Shown piece after piece: positions 1-4,824 of a stretch of DNA of 5,135 bases. Source of the DNA: Patescibacteria group bacterium (GTDB lineage: Bacteria; Patescibacteriota; UBA1384; XYA2-FULL-43-10; 1-14-0-10-43-13); NCBI GenBank assembly GCA_022705465.1, contig JAKJEK010000077.1, forward strand, positions 1 through 5,135. Direction: 5' to 3'. The position numbers were made by a program, and so were the translations under genes. The stretch's first letter is position 1. The number at the start of each line of letters is the position of its first letter. Below the pieces are notes generated by a model. That model made no database searches and had not been told where the DNA came from. It worked only from the letters and a program-made list of their open reading frames with translations.

Positions 1-1
1 T

Positions 2-127
2 AATCATCGCAAAGATCTCCCTGTTTTTCTAGATGGCAGACGGCCCATGTCGGTAGGCGGCCCATTGGACATTCGCGTAAAACATATACCAAGCACCAGG
101 ATCCGCTGTGCATCAATTATTCATTGA
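2..127 (+). CDS. Possible C-terminal end of an unidentified protein (5' truncated)
   Basis: An open frame enters from the left edge and runs 41 codons to a TGA at 125-127. It would overlap the end of the leftward DUF892 gene tail to tail by 11 bases. Residues 7-13 read PVFLDGR, followed by a hydrophobic/charged alternation (PLDIRVKHI, residues 21-29) that looks like beta strands. A D-G pair followed by such strands near a C-terminus vaguely recalls the last strands of NAD kinases, but this is only a hint. Another rightward frame is also open here, so coding is not certain. Confidence 0.3.
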   Translation, partial: NHRKDLPVFLDGRRPMSVGGPLDIRVKHIPSTRIRCASIIH

Positions 128-611
128 TGTGGCGCCTTAAAAATTCCACAACGGTCGGCTCAAGTTGGGCATCTATGATCTTGGCCATTCCTCTTTCTTC
201 GTTCAAAATATCTCTGGCCATCTGAACTGTTTGCGTTTCTCCGACTTCCTCAGCGGCGGCCGCGATAGCCTTGTAAGATGCAATTTCCATATTCTCGGTA
301 GCAAAACCGGCGAGGAGATTCTTGATGACTTTGTCTTTAGCTAAATCCGGCAGTAATCCCTGGATGCTTCCCATGATATCAGCCATAACCTTTTTGGTTC
401 CCGAGACAGTTCCTCCCAGTCGTTCGATCTCGCCTTTTACTCTTTCGGCTTGAGCTTTGGTTGTTTCAATGTGCTGATTTAGAAGCCGTTGTAATTCAGG
501 AAAGTCCTCCTCCGCATCCGCTGCCATGCCCTCCAATGTATCGATGATAGAGTGCTCCATTGAATAGGCATCGTTGAGCCAGGTTATTAATGTTTCTCTC
601 TGTTGATCCAT
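117..611 (-). CDS. DUF892 / YciF-type ferritin-like protein (intact paralog)
   Basis: The 164-residue protein is a predicted four-helix bundle of the DUF892 (YciE/YciF) ferritin-like family and is the usual length for it. Helix A carries WLNDAYSMEH (residues 11-20), helix B HIETTKAQAERVKGEIERLGG (47-67), helix C the E106/E109/Y113 cluster and helix D LNEERGMA (136-143). The Glu/His positions in these helices are the likely metal ligands. No signal peptide or membrane segment is seen, so it should be cytoplasmic. Family members in enterobacteria are stress-induced; the chemistry is not settled, and iron or manganese handling or oxidative protection is inferred from the fold. The ATG at 611 is preceded by GGGAG at about 5 bases. 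A second, broken copy lies just upstream on the same strand, and this copy has its own promoter in the gap. Confidence 0.9.
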   Translation of the reverse strand: MDQQRETLITWLNDAYSMEHSIIDTLEGMAADAEEDFPELQRLLNQHIETTKAQAERVKGEIERLGGTVSGTKKVMADIMGSIQGLLPDLAKDKVIKNLLAGFATENMEIASYKAIAAAAEEVGETQTVQMARDILNEERGMAKIIDAQLEPTVVEFLRRHINE

Positions 612-665
612 TTTTCTCCCTTTCTTCGACTGATGTGATTAACGAATTATCAAGCATAACAAATT

Positions 666-693
666 ATTGTATGCCCCTTACCCGTTTTATCAA
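666..693 (-). promoter_or_regulatory. Sigma-70-like promoter for the intact DUF892 gene
   Basis: Read on the minus strand, TTGATA (688-693) and TACAAT (666-671) are separated by 16 bases; each box differs from consensus at one base. Transcription would start near 659, giving a leader of about 48 bases. The rest of the AT-rich 215-base gap (612-826) shows no other gene that I can support. Confidence 0.6.
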
Positions 694-826
694 GGCAAAA
701 TATTACGGTAATCACATTTTCTTGGCCTGCCTTGGCTATGATTTTTATCATTTTTTTGTTGTGTTCCCGATATTCACAGCTATTGCTTATTTATGGATCT
801 ATTGGCAAACTAACAGATTGCTGACG

Positions 827-1318
827 TTATCGCTGTTGGCTGGAAAGAAATTGTTTTACAATTTCGGGCAACTTCGACTCAACCATTTCCGCCATTTCCA
901 TATCCTGCGACATGATCGCCTCGCAAACCTGTGCAGTCTCCGGTTCGTTGTAGTAGCGCGCTGCTTCGGCTAGAGCGGCATAAGCAGCATGGTTGAAATG
1001 CTCAAAAGCATGCTGGGTTATGGCGTTTTTGACGACCCTATCGCGATCTAAATTCTCGGCTGTATACTGGAACGGCGACGTCATATCGAGCAGCTCTTTT
1101 GACTCGAATGCGATCGTCTGTCCACCCAATCGTTCGACCTCACCTTTAATCATTTAGGCCTGCTCTCTGGTTTGCTCCAGTTGATCGCGGATGATTAGAA
1201 CAAGGTCGGGATAATCCTCGGCATCAATTTCATAGCCCTGCAAAATATGAGTCACTGTATGTTCCATTCGATATGCATCATTTAGCCAGTCAATTAAGAT
1301 CTCTTTGTTCTCCGCCAT
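827..1318 (-). pseudogene. DUF892 / YciF-type ferritin-like paralog interrupted by an in-frame TAA
   Basis: The reading frame begins at the ATG at 1318, with AGGAG at 1323-1327 four bases upstream, and encodes MAENKEILIDWLNDAYRMEH and so on for 54 codons. It then meets TAA at 1154-1156, immediately followed by an in-frame ATG (1153) and a further 108 codons to 827. No base is gained or lost: the two parts align end to end with the intact neighbour (163 codons including the stop, against 164). They share WLNDAY-MEH and KGE-ERLGG. The TAA lies where the intact copy has Glu56, so a single GAA-to-TAA change would explain it. The upstream part keeps helix A; the downstream part keeps most of helix B and helices C and D. 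Helix C and D ligand positions also differ: the positions of E109, E138 and E139 in the intact copy are N, Q and D here. Reinitiation at the adjacent ATG could still give a two-piece protein, and a sequencing error is also possible. Confidence 0.8.
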
Positions 1319-1349
1319 GACACTCCTTTGATTTAAGTGTTAGCAGCAC

Positions 1350-1378
1350 ATTGTAGCTCGCTTGAATTTATATGCCAA
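1350..1378 (-). promoter_or_regulatory. Sigma-70-like promoter for the interrupted DUF892 gene
   Basis: On the minus strand, TTGGCA (1373-1378) and TACAAT (1350-1355) are exactly 17 bases apart, each one base off consensus. The start would lie near 1343, about 25 bases before the ATG. This is a strong promoter for a gene that now carries a stop codon. The promoter of the rightward membrane-protein gene lies back to back with it, about 45 bases away. Confidence 0.7.
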
Positions 1379-1421
1379 TGGGCTCTCTTTGGGGTAGTCT
1401 GTTTAACTCCGCCGTAGGTGA

Positions 1422-1450
1422 TTGACACATTGTGTATTTTATGTTATGTT
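1422..1450 (+). promoter_or_regulatory. Promoter for the small membrane-protein gene
   Basis: A perfect -35 box, TTGACA (1422-1427), is followed 17 bases later by TATGTT (1445-1450), the same -10 hexamer as in the lac promoter. The start would be near 1457. A small inverted repeat, ACAC-ATT-GTGT (1425-1435), overlaps the -35 edge and may be an operator, though it is short. Confidence 0.6.
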
Positions 1451-1464
1451 TCATGCACAATGCC

Positions 1465-1471
1465 AAGGAGG
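1465..1471 (+). promoter_or_regulatory. Ribosome binding site fixing the start at 1477
   Basis: AAGGAGG lies 5 bases before the ATG at 1477. An in-frame ATG further upstream (1432) lies inside the promoter and has no such site, so 1477 is taken as the start. Confidence 0.85.
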
Positions 1472-1476
1472 ATACG

Positions 1477-1914
1477 ATGCGTCTGACACTGCGGCAGAGA
1501 GTCAAGGAGATCCAAAAGCTTCAGGACCGAGTGGTTGGCCATGAGGCTAATCGCAACATGTCCGTTGCGGCAATGGTCATACTGGTGATCGCCGACTTCT
1601 TCCTGGCCAAGTCGGCGCTGTTCATGCATGGATGGGATGCGGGCGGTGGCCGCCTGTTCGCCACCATCGGCTTCTTTCTCTTTTCCTTTGCGATCGGCGG
1701 TGCGTATACCGCTTTCGTCGCCCAAAGCCGGTACTTGGCTGCCTACAGTAAGATGCTGTCTGACGCCTGGATGCGGGCGGAGATGGACAGCTTGCAAGAG
1801 GTGATCAGTTACCGACTGGTTGTCGGGTTCGAAGATGGAGAGGGCGAGGAGTTCGTCGATTCGTTCGAGGAACCCAGACCAGGCAAAGAGCCCGGACGAG
1901 AGCGAGAGCTCTAA
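1477..1914 (+). CDS. Small two-helix membrane protein of unknown function
   Basis: The 145-residue protein has a charged N-terminal segment (about 1-27; KEIQKLQDRVVGHEANR could form an amphipathic helix). Two hydrophobic segments follow, at about 29-50 (VAAMVILVIADFFLAKSALF) and 60-82 (LFATIGFFLFSFAIGGAYTAF), joined by a short Gly-rich turn. The C-terminal tail from about 105 onward is acidic and then ends in Arg/Glu-rich sequence (PRPGKEPGREREL). Two membrane spans with both long termini in the cytoplasm is the simplest topology. I do not recognise a family. It is a single-gene unit with its own promoter and terminator, divergent from the DUF892 pair and convergent with the 172-residue gene. 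No partner or enzymatic motif is visible. Codon third positions look richer in G/C than in the AT-rich gap to the left. Confidence 0.75.
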   Translation: MRLTLRQRVKEIQKLQDRVVGHEANRNMSVAAMVILVIADFFLAKSALFMHGWDAGGGRLFATIGFFLFSFAIGGAYTAFVAQSRYLAAYSKMLSDAWMRAEMDSLQEVISYRLVVGFEDGEGEEFVDSFEEPRPGKEPGREREL

Positions 1915-1932
1915 GCCGCAACATACAAACCA

Positions 1933-1958
1933 AGATCAGCAACAGTGCTGGTCTTTTT
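1933..1958 (+). terminator. Rho-independent terminator of the membrane-protein gene
   Basis: AGATCAGC (1933-1940) pairs with GCTGGTCT (1947-1954), 8 pairs including one G-T, around a 6-base loop. A T run follows to 1958. It lies 18 bases after the TAA at 1912-1914. Confidence 0.75.
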
Positions 1959-1989
1959 GCTTATCCAAGCTTTAACTAAATAGACGAAT

Positions 1990-2034
1990 AAAAAACCGGC
2001 GGCAGCCACGAAGTGGACTTATGCCAGCCGGTTT
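1990..2034 (-). terminator. Rho-independent terminator of the leftward 172-residue gene
   Basis: AAACCGGC (1993-2000) pairs perfectly with GCCGGTTT (2027-2034). The stem continues inward as GGCA/TGCC with one bulged base, then CCAC/GTGG around a GAA loop. On the minus strand the stem is followed by a run of six T (1995-1990), so it faces left, directly after the stop at 2039. Confidence 0.8.
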
Positions 2035-2038
2035 CGGT

Positions 2039-2557
2039 TCAGGAAGCTAGGGACCGCAGCTGCTGCCAGCGCGGAATGAATTCGGACAAACGGTGGGGCG
2101 TGTTCAGCCCTCCAGTGTAGATGACCGGAAAAATGTGCGTGGCGCAGGCGCGAGCGAGATTCACCGCGGTGGCGAGTTCCTGCTTGCTATCACAGCGCAG
2201 CTCCAACATAGGCCGGCCGGTCTGCTCCGGCGATCCCTCAGACACCCGGGGAATCAGCGAGTCCTTTGGCAGGAAGACCATGACCCCGTTGGGCAGCACC
2301 AACTCAACATCCATCAGGTCGATGCAGGAATGGGCGAGCTGAATGCTGTCCGAATACGACATCTCGAAAGACGTCTGAATCCGAACATGCTTCTCCGACT
2401 CTCCCACATGGAATTGCGGGAACAGCCAGCGCATATCAACCTCGTGGAAAAGGCAGATCGCGTCTTTAGCCATTTCGTGGTCAAGGCGCTCTGACAACAA
2501 GTAGATGATGGTGTCGCGATCACACTGTGGGTACCCGAAAAACTCGAACTTAGGCAT
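2039..2557 (-). CDS. Unrecognised 172-residue cytoplasmic protein, operator-controlled
   Basis: I do not recognise this protein. Residues 1-9 (MPKFEFFGY) look like a beta strand, followed by a likely helix (RDTIIYLLSERLDH), a strand (AICLFHEVDMRWL), another strand (HVRIQTSFEM) and a helix (SDSIQLAHSCIDLM). A second half then begins VELVLPNGVMVFLPKD and ends with PMLELRCDS and a helix (KQELATAVNLARACATHIF). There is no signal peptide or membrane span. The Met-Pro start and beta-alpha-beta opening faintly resemble tautomerase-superfamily proteins, in which Pro1 is catalytic, but this is weak and the protein is much longer than a single tautomerase unit. The start at 2557 is chosen because GGAGG lies 5 bases upstream; a longer in-frame reading to 2647 would place coding sequence over the promoter. 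It has a consensus promoter with a perfect inverted repeat, and its own terminator, so it is a self-contained regulated unit. Confidence 0.75.
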   Translation of the reverse strand: MPKFEFFGYPQCDRDTIIYLLSERLDHEMAKDAICLFHEVDMRWLFPQFHVGESEKHVRIQTSFEMSYSDSIQLAHSCIDLMDVELVLPNGVMVFLPKDSLIPRVSEGSPEQTGRPMLELRCDSKQELATAVNLARACATHIFPVIYTGGLNTPHRLSEFIPRWQQLRSLAS

Positions 2558-2562
2558 GCTCA

Positions 2563-2567
2563 CCTCC
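2563..2567 (-). promoter_or_regulatory. Ribosome binding site fixing the start at 2557
   Basis: GGAGG on the minus strand lies 5 bases before the ATG at 2557. Upstream in-frame start codons lack such a site and lie in or beyond the promoter. Confidence 0.8.
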
Positions 2568-2584
2568 GATTCAGCAGTTACTGT

Positions 2585-2613
2585 ATTATACATTGTTATT
2601 CGATTTTTGTCAA
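2585..2613 (-). promoter_or_regulatory. Perfect consensus sigma-70 promoter
   Basis: On the minus strand TTGACA (2608-2613) and TATAAT (2585-2590) are exactly 17 bases apart, matching consensus at all twelve positions. The start would be near 2578, about 20 bases before the ATG. Such a strong promoter with an overlapping inverted repeat suggests a gene held off by a repressor rather than one needing an activator. Confidence 0.85.
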
Positions 2614-2629
2614 TCCTAGTCGAATAACA
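2594..2629. promoter_or_regulatory. Candidate operator: 10-bp perfect inverted repeat around the -35 box
   Basis: TGTTATTCGA (2594-2603) and TCGAATAACA (2620-2629) are exact reverse complements separated by 16 bases. One arm sits in the promoter spacer and the other just upstream of the -35, leaving TTGACA between them. The repeat lies upstream of the predicted start, so it would act as DNA, not as an RNA hairpin. The arm centres are 26 bases apart, about two and a half helical turns, which fits a dimer of dimers or a large dimer. It also lies about 30 bases upstream of a possible rightward promoter and could control both directions. Confidence 0.65.
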
Positions 2630-2659
2630 GCCCTGTTTCACGACCACATATTTACACTC

Positions 2660-2689
2660 TTGATGAAGGAGGTGTGTTCAGTCTATAGT
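2660..2689 (+). promoter_or_regulatory. Possible promoter of the nucleotidyltransferase-phosphoesterase pair
   Basis: TTGATG (2660-2665) and TATAGT (2684-2689) are 18 bases apart. The -10 box is good and the -35 box moderate. The start would be near 2696, giving a leader of about 45 bases. Confidence 0.4.
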
Positions 2690-2741
2690 TAAAGGCAGAC
2701 GAAAATTTCTGCATCCGGTCAACAACCTTTACGGAGGCGCG

Positions 2742-3458
2742 GTGGCACGATCGCTAACTGAAAAATTTTATCAGGAAGTGTTGCAAATACTGGCGCAGAG
2801 CAAGCAGTCTTTCCTGGTTGGCGGTACTTATGCCCTAAATGAGTACACCGGTATGGATCGCGCCACAAAAGATCTGGATATTTTCACCACTGCTGGAAAC
2901 TATTTAAAAATTATTTCTCATTTTCATGGCAAGAACTACAAAACAGAGATACTCGATGCCCGCTGGCTAGCCCAAATTAAACGCGGATCAGCTTACGTTG
3001 ACGTAATATTCAGCTCAGTTCACGGAGTTATGCCAATTACAGAAGAATGGTTTAGCGATACCACAAAGGCCTGCATGTATGGCGTAAACGTGCGGCTGCC
3101 TTCACCAACTTTTTTGATCTGGTCGAAAATCTTAATGCAAAGCCGGGCAAAATACGATGGTCCGGATGTGGCTCATCTGATACTAACCCAATCTCAGCGA
3201 ATTAACTGGCAGCAATTGCTGTCCCGACTCGAGCCCTACTGGGAGGTGCTGCTAGCTCAATTGATCAATTTTCGCTTTATCTATCCATCAGAACGCGCGA
3301 TGGTACCCGATTGGCTAATGCAAGAGCTGGTGGATCGGCTTCAAAGACAGATGGAATTGCCTGTTCCAAAAGATAGAGTTAGCCGCGGACAGCTTTTGTC
3401 TCGCCAGGACTACCTGGTTGATTCAGAGAAGTTTGGCTTTAAGGGAATAACGGAGTAG
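2742..3458 (+). CDS. Minimal-type nucleotidyltransferase, first gene of a two-gene operon
   Basis: The 238-residue protein has the signature of the polymerase-beta-like nucleotidyltransferase fold. GG is at residues 27-28 (FLVGGTYALNEYTG), the two-Asp motif is KDLDIF (Asp44 and Asp46), and a third acidic residue lies in YVDVIF (Asp87), giving the usual three metal-binding carboxylates. R40 and T42 before the DxD are typical of relatives sometimes annotated as AbiEii-like. Such enzymes transfer a nucleotidyl group from an NTP to a protein, RNA or small molecule; the acceptor cannot be read from the sequence. The C-terminal part (about 120-238) is helical, with conserved-looking patches such as YDGPDVAHLIL and LINFRFIYPSER, likely for substrate binding. 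The start is GTG at 2742 with GGAGG 4 bases upstream. The stop is 5 bases before the phosphoesterase start, so the two are almost certainly co-translated. Confidence 0.85.
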   Translation: MARSLTEKFYQEVLQILAQSKQSFLVGGTYALNEYTGMDRATKDLDIFTTAGNYLKIISHFHGKNYKTEILDARWLAQIKRGSAYVDVIFSSVHGVMPITEEWFSDTTKACMYGVNVRLPSPTFLIWSKILMQSRAKYDGPDVAHLILTQSQRINWQQLLSRLEPYWEVLLAQLINFRFIYPSERAMVPDWLMQELVDRLQRQMELPVPKDRVSRGQLLSRQDYLVDSEKFGFKGITE

Positions 3459-3463
3459 CTATT

Positions 3464-4189
3464 ATGAAAGGAAACGGAAAATTCACCATTGCCGCTGTCG
3501 GTGATTTACACGTTAAAGAGAGAGATGCCGGGCGATTTCATGATTTCTTTGCCGAGTTGTCAGAAAAATCCAACACGATCGCATTGTGCGGCGACTTAAC
3601 TAACTTGGGACTGCCAGCCGAGGCTGAGTGTTTGGCCAAGGAGATACAATCAGCAACAGTTCCGATTGTGGCAGTTCTTGGCAACCATGACCATCAGAGC
3701 GGTGAAACGGCTGTGGTTAATCAGATATTGCGGGAAGCAGGGGTTAATCTCCTGGAAAACGGTCCGTATGAAACTGATGATGTCGGTTTTGCCGGCACCA
3801 AAGGATTTGCCGGCGGGTTTGGCCGTTATACAATCAGCCCTTTTGGCGAAAACGTACTTAAAATTTTTGTAGATGAGGCAATGCGCGAAGCACTCGAGCT
3901 AGAGAATTCCCTACACGAGATTAACGCAAAGCGCATTGCGGTGGTCTTGCATTATTCACCCGTCCCCCACACGTTGCGCGGCGAGGCAACAGAGCTATAT
4001 CCATTTCTTGGTTGCTCAAGGTTTGAAGAAACAATTGACCGCTTCGACGTGAGCGCTATTTTCCATGGCCATGCCCATCACGGTTCCCCAGAGGGAAAAA
4101 CGATGAAAGGCACTCCGGTTTATAACTGCGGTTATGATTTATTGAATGCAATTCACCTGGACCACCCCTACGTGCTGGTTGATATCTAA
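3464..4189 (+). CDS. Calcineurin-like metallophosphoesterase, second gene of the operon
   Basis: The 241-residue protein carries the full motif set of the calcineurin-like phosphoesterase superfamily: GDLH (Asp14, His16), GDLTN (Asp44), GNHDH (Asn74, His75), LHYSPV (His163) and GHAHHG (His203, His205). These bind two metal ions and hydrolyse phosphomono- or phosphodiesters. No signal peptide is present, so it should act in the cytoplasm. GGAG at 3452-3455, inside the end of the upstream gene, lies 8 bases before the ATG. Coupling to a nucleotidyltransferase suggests that it removes or recycles the product of that enzyme, for example by cleaving a nucleotidyl phosphodiester; this is inference from context. 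The segment between GNHDH and LHYSPV includes GTKGFAGGFG (111-120), which may form a substrate-facing loop. Confidence 0.92.
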   Translation: MKGNGKFTIAAVGDLHVKERDAGRFHDFFAELSEKSNTIALCGDLTNLGLPAEAECLAKEIQSATVPIVAVLGNHDHQSGETAVVNQILREAGVNLLENGPYETDDVGFAGTKGFAGGFGRYTISPFGENVLKIFVDEAMREALELENSLHEINAKRIAVVLHYSPVPHTLRGEATELYPFLGCSRFEETIDRFDVSAIFHGHAHHGSPEGKTMKGTPVYNCGYDLLNAIHLDHPYVLVDI

Positions 4190-4214
4190 TAAAAAAACCG
4201 GGTATTAACCCGGT
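4190..4214 (-). terminator. Rho-independent terminator between convergent genes, mainly leftward
   Basis: ACCGGGT (4197-4203) pairs perfectly with ACCCGGT (4208-4214) around an ATTA loop. On the minus strand seven T follow (4197-4191), so it best ends the leftward YdcF-like transcript. Rightward, the bases after the stem (GCGTATTTGG) are only partly T-rich. It directly abuts the phosphoesterase stop at 4187-4189 and may serve that operon weakly as well. Confidence 0.8.
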
Positions 4215-4257
4215 GCGTATTTGGATGTTTCGGCAACACAATCGGCAGACCGCTGCG

Positions 4258-4677
4258 CTAGCTTGACGCCAGATAGTAGTGTGCCCGGATGGAAGGATCC
4301 AATTCTTTCAGCCGCTGTCTGGCAACCCTGAGGTGATGGGATTGGGCCACCACATGTATCTCCCCGTAGGCCAGACCGTTTCCGGCAAGCAGCTTTAGGC
4401 TGTTCTCGATCCCCTCCTCTGCATGCTTTGAGGTATCCTCCAGAAGGATATGGATATTCTCGATGATAAACAGCTTAAACAGGCGTTCTGTCCAGCTGGC
4501 ATCGGTCGAGAACGGGTAGAGGTGTCTGTTGCCACCTGAAGCGACAACCGTCACCTCCAGTCCGGAAGACACCAGTTTTTTGTAGAGTTCAACTGCGGCC
4601 TTGCCGCGCTTGACCATCTTATCCAGGCTACGTGTAGCCAAGACCAGAATAACCGCTCGACGCGATGCACTCCTCAT
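4258..4677 (-). CDS. Compact DUF218/YdcF-like protein
   Basis: The 139-residue protein matches the outline of the DUF218 (YdcF/SanA/ElyC) superfamily. It has an opening strand (AVILVLATRS, 8-17), a helix with RGKAAVELYKKL (24-35), the strand-loop VVASGG (44-49), an Asp-Thr-Ser element EDTSKHAEEGIENSLKLL (80-97), and VVAQSHHLRVARQRL (109-123), which corresponds to the family's 'T/Q-S-x-H-x-x-R' region. There is no membrane anchor, unlike SanA or ElyC, so it resembles soluble YdcF but is shorter. E. coli YdcF binds S-adenosylmethionine; a nucleotide or nucleotide-sugar ligand is plausible here but not shown. I chose the ATG at 4677, with GGGAG (4684-4688) six bases upstream. An in-frame GTG at 4707 has AGGAG only two bases away and would add ten residues. 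It converges on the phosphoesterase operon and may share a transcript with the THEP1 gene behind it. Confidence 0.75.
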   Translation of the reverse strand: MRSASRRAVILVLATRSLDKMVKRGKAAVELYKKLVSSGLEVTVVASGGNRHLYPFSTDASWTERLFKLFIIENIHILLEDTSKHAEEGIENSLKLLAGNGLAYGEIHVVAQSHHLRVARQRLKELDPSIRAHYYLASS

Positions 4678-4683
4678 CGATAT

Positions 4684-4688
4684 CTCCC
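4684..4688 (-). promoter_or_regulatory. Ribosome binding site favouring the start at 4677
   Basis: GGGAG on the minus strand lies 6 bases before the ATG at 4677, a normal spacing. The competing GTG at 4707 has its SD-like AGGAG too close, at 2 bases. Confidence 0.55.
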
Positions 4689-4824
4689 TACCAAGCGAAG
4701 GGTTCACGGCTCCTTACTTACTTAACATATTAATAATTCCTAGGCAATCGCCCGGGTAAAAGAGTGCTGATGTTGTTTTCCGAATGATGGATGAATTAGT
4801 ACTGTTATGGTCAGTTTCCTCTGG

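Noticed and set aside
728..756. ATGAT-TTTT-ATCAT followed by a T run, a possible rightward terminator
   Set aside because: The stem is only five A/T-rich pairs in an AT-rich gap, and no rightward gene precedes it.
590..973. Rightward open frame of 127 codons
   Set aside because: It runs over the AT-rich gap and into the antisense of both DUF892 genes. The translation is a low-quality Phe/Leu-rich string, and no SD precedes it.
1444..1797. Leftward open frame antisense to the membrane-protein gene
   Set aside because: It has no SD or promoter, and the opposite strand is well supported.
2093..2494. Rightward open frame antisense to the 172-residue gene
   Set aside because: It is a shadow frame. 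The leftward gene has a promoter, SD and terminator; this frame has none.
2663..2692. Nine-codon ATG frame (MKEVCSVYS) upstream of the nucleotidyltransferase, a possible leader peptide
   Set aside because: It has no SD of its own, lies over the candidate promoter and so would not be transcribed from it. The AAGGAGG inside it has no properly spaced start with a useful frame.
2695..2713. GCAGA/TCTGC inverted repeat in the leader of the nucleotidyltransferase operon
   Set aside because: The stem is five pairs with a loop of several bases and no anti-SD pairing or T run, so there is too little to call a regulatory RNA.
3666..3872. Rightward open frame inside the phosphoesterase gene
   Set aside because: It is out of frame within a gene whose catalytic motifs are complete across this stretch.
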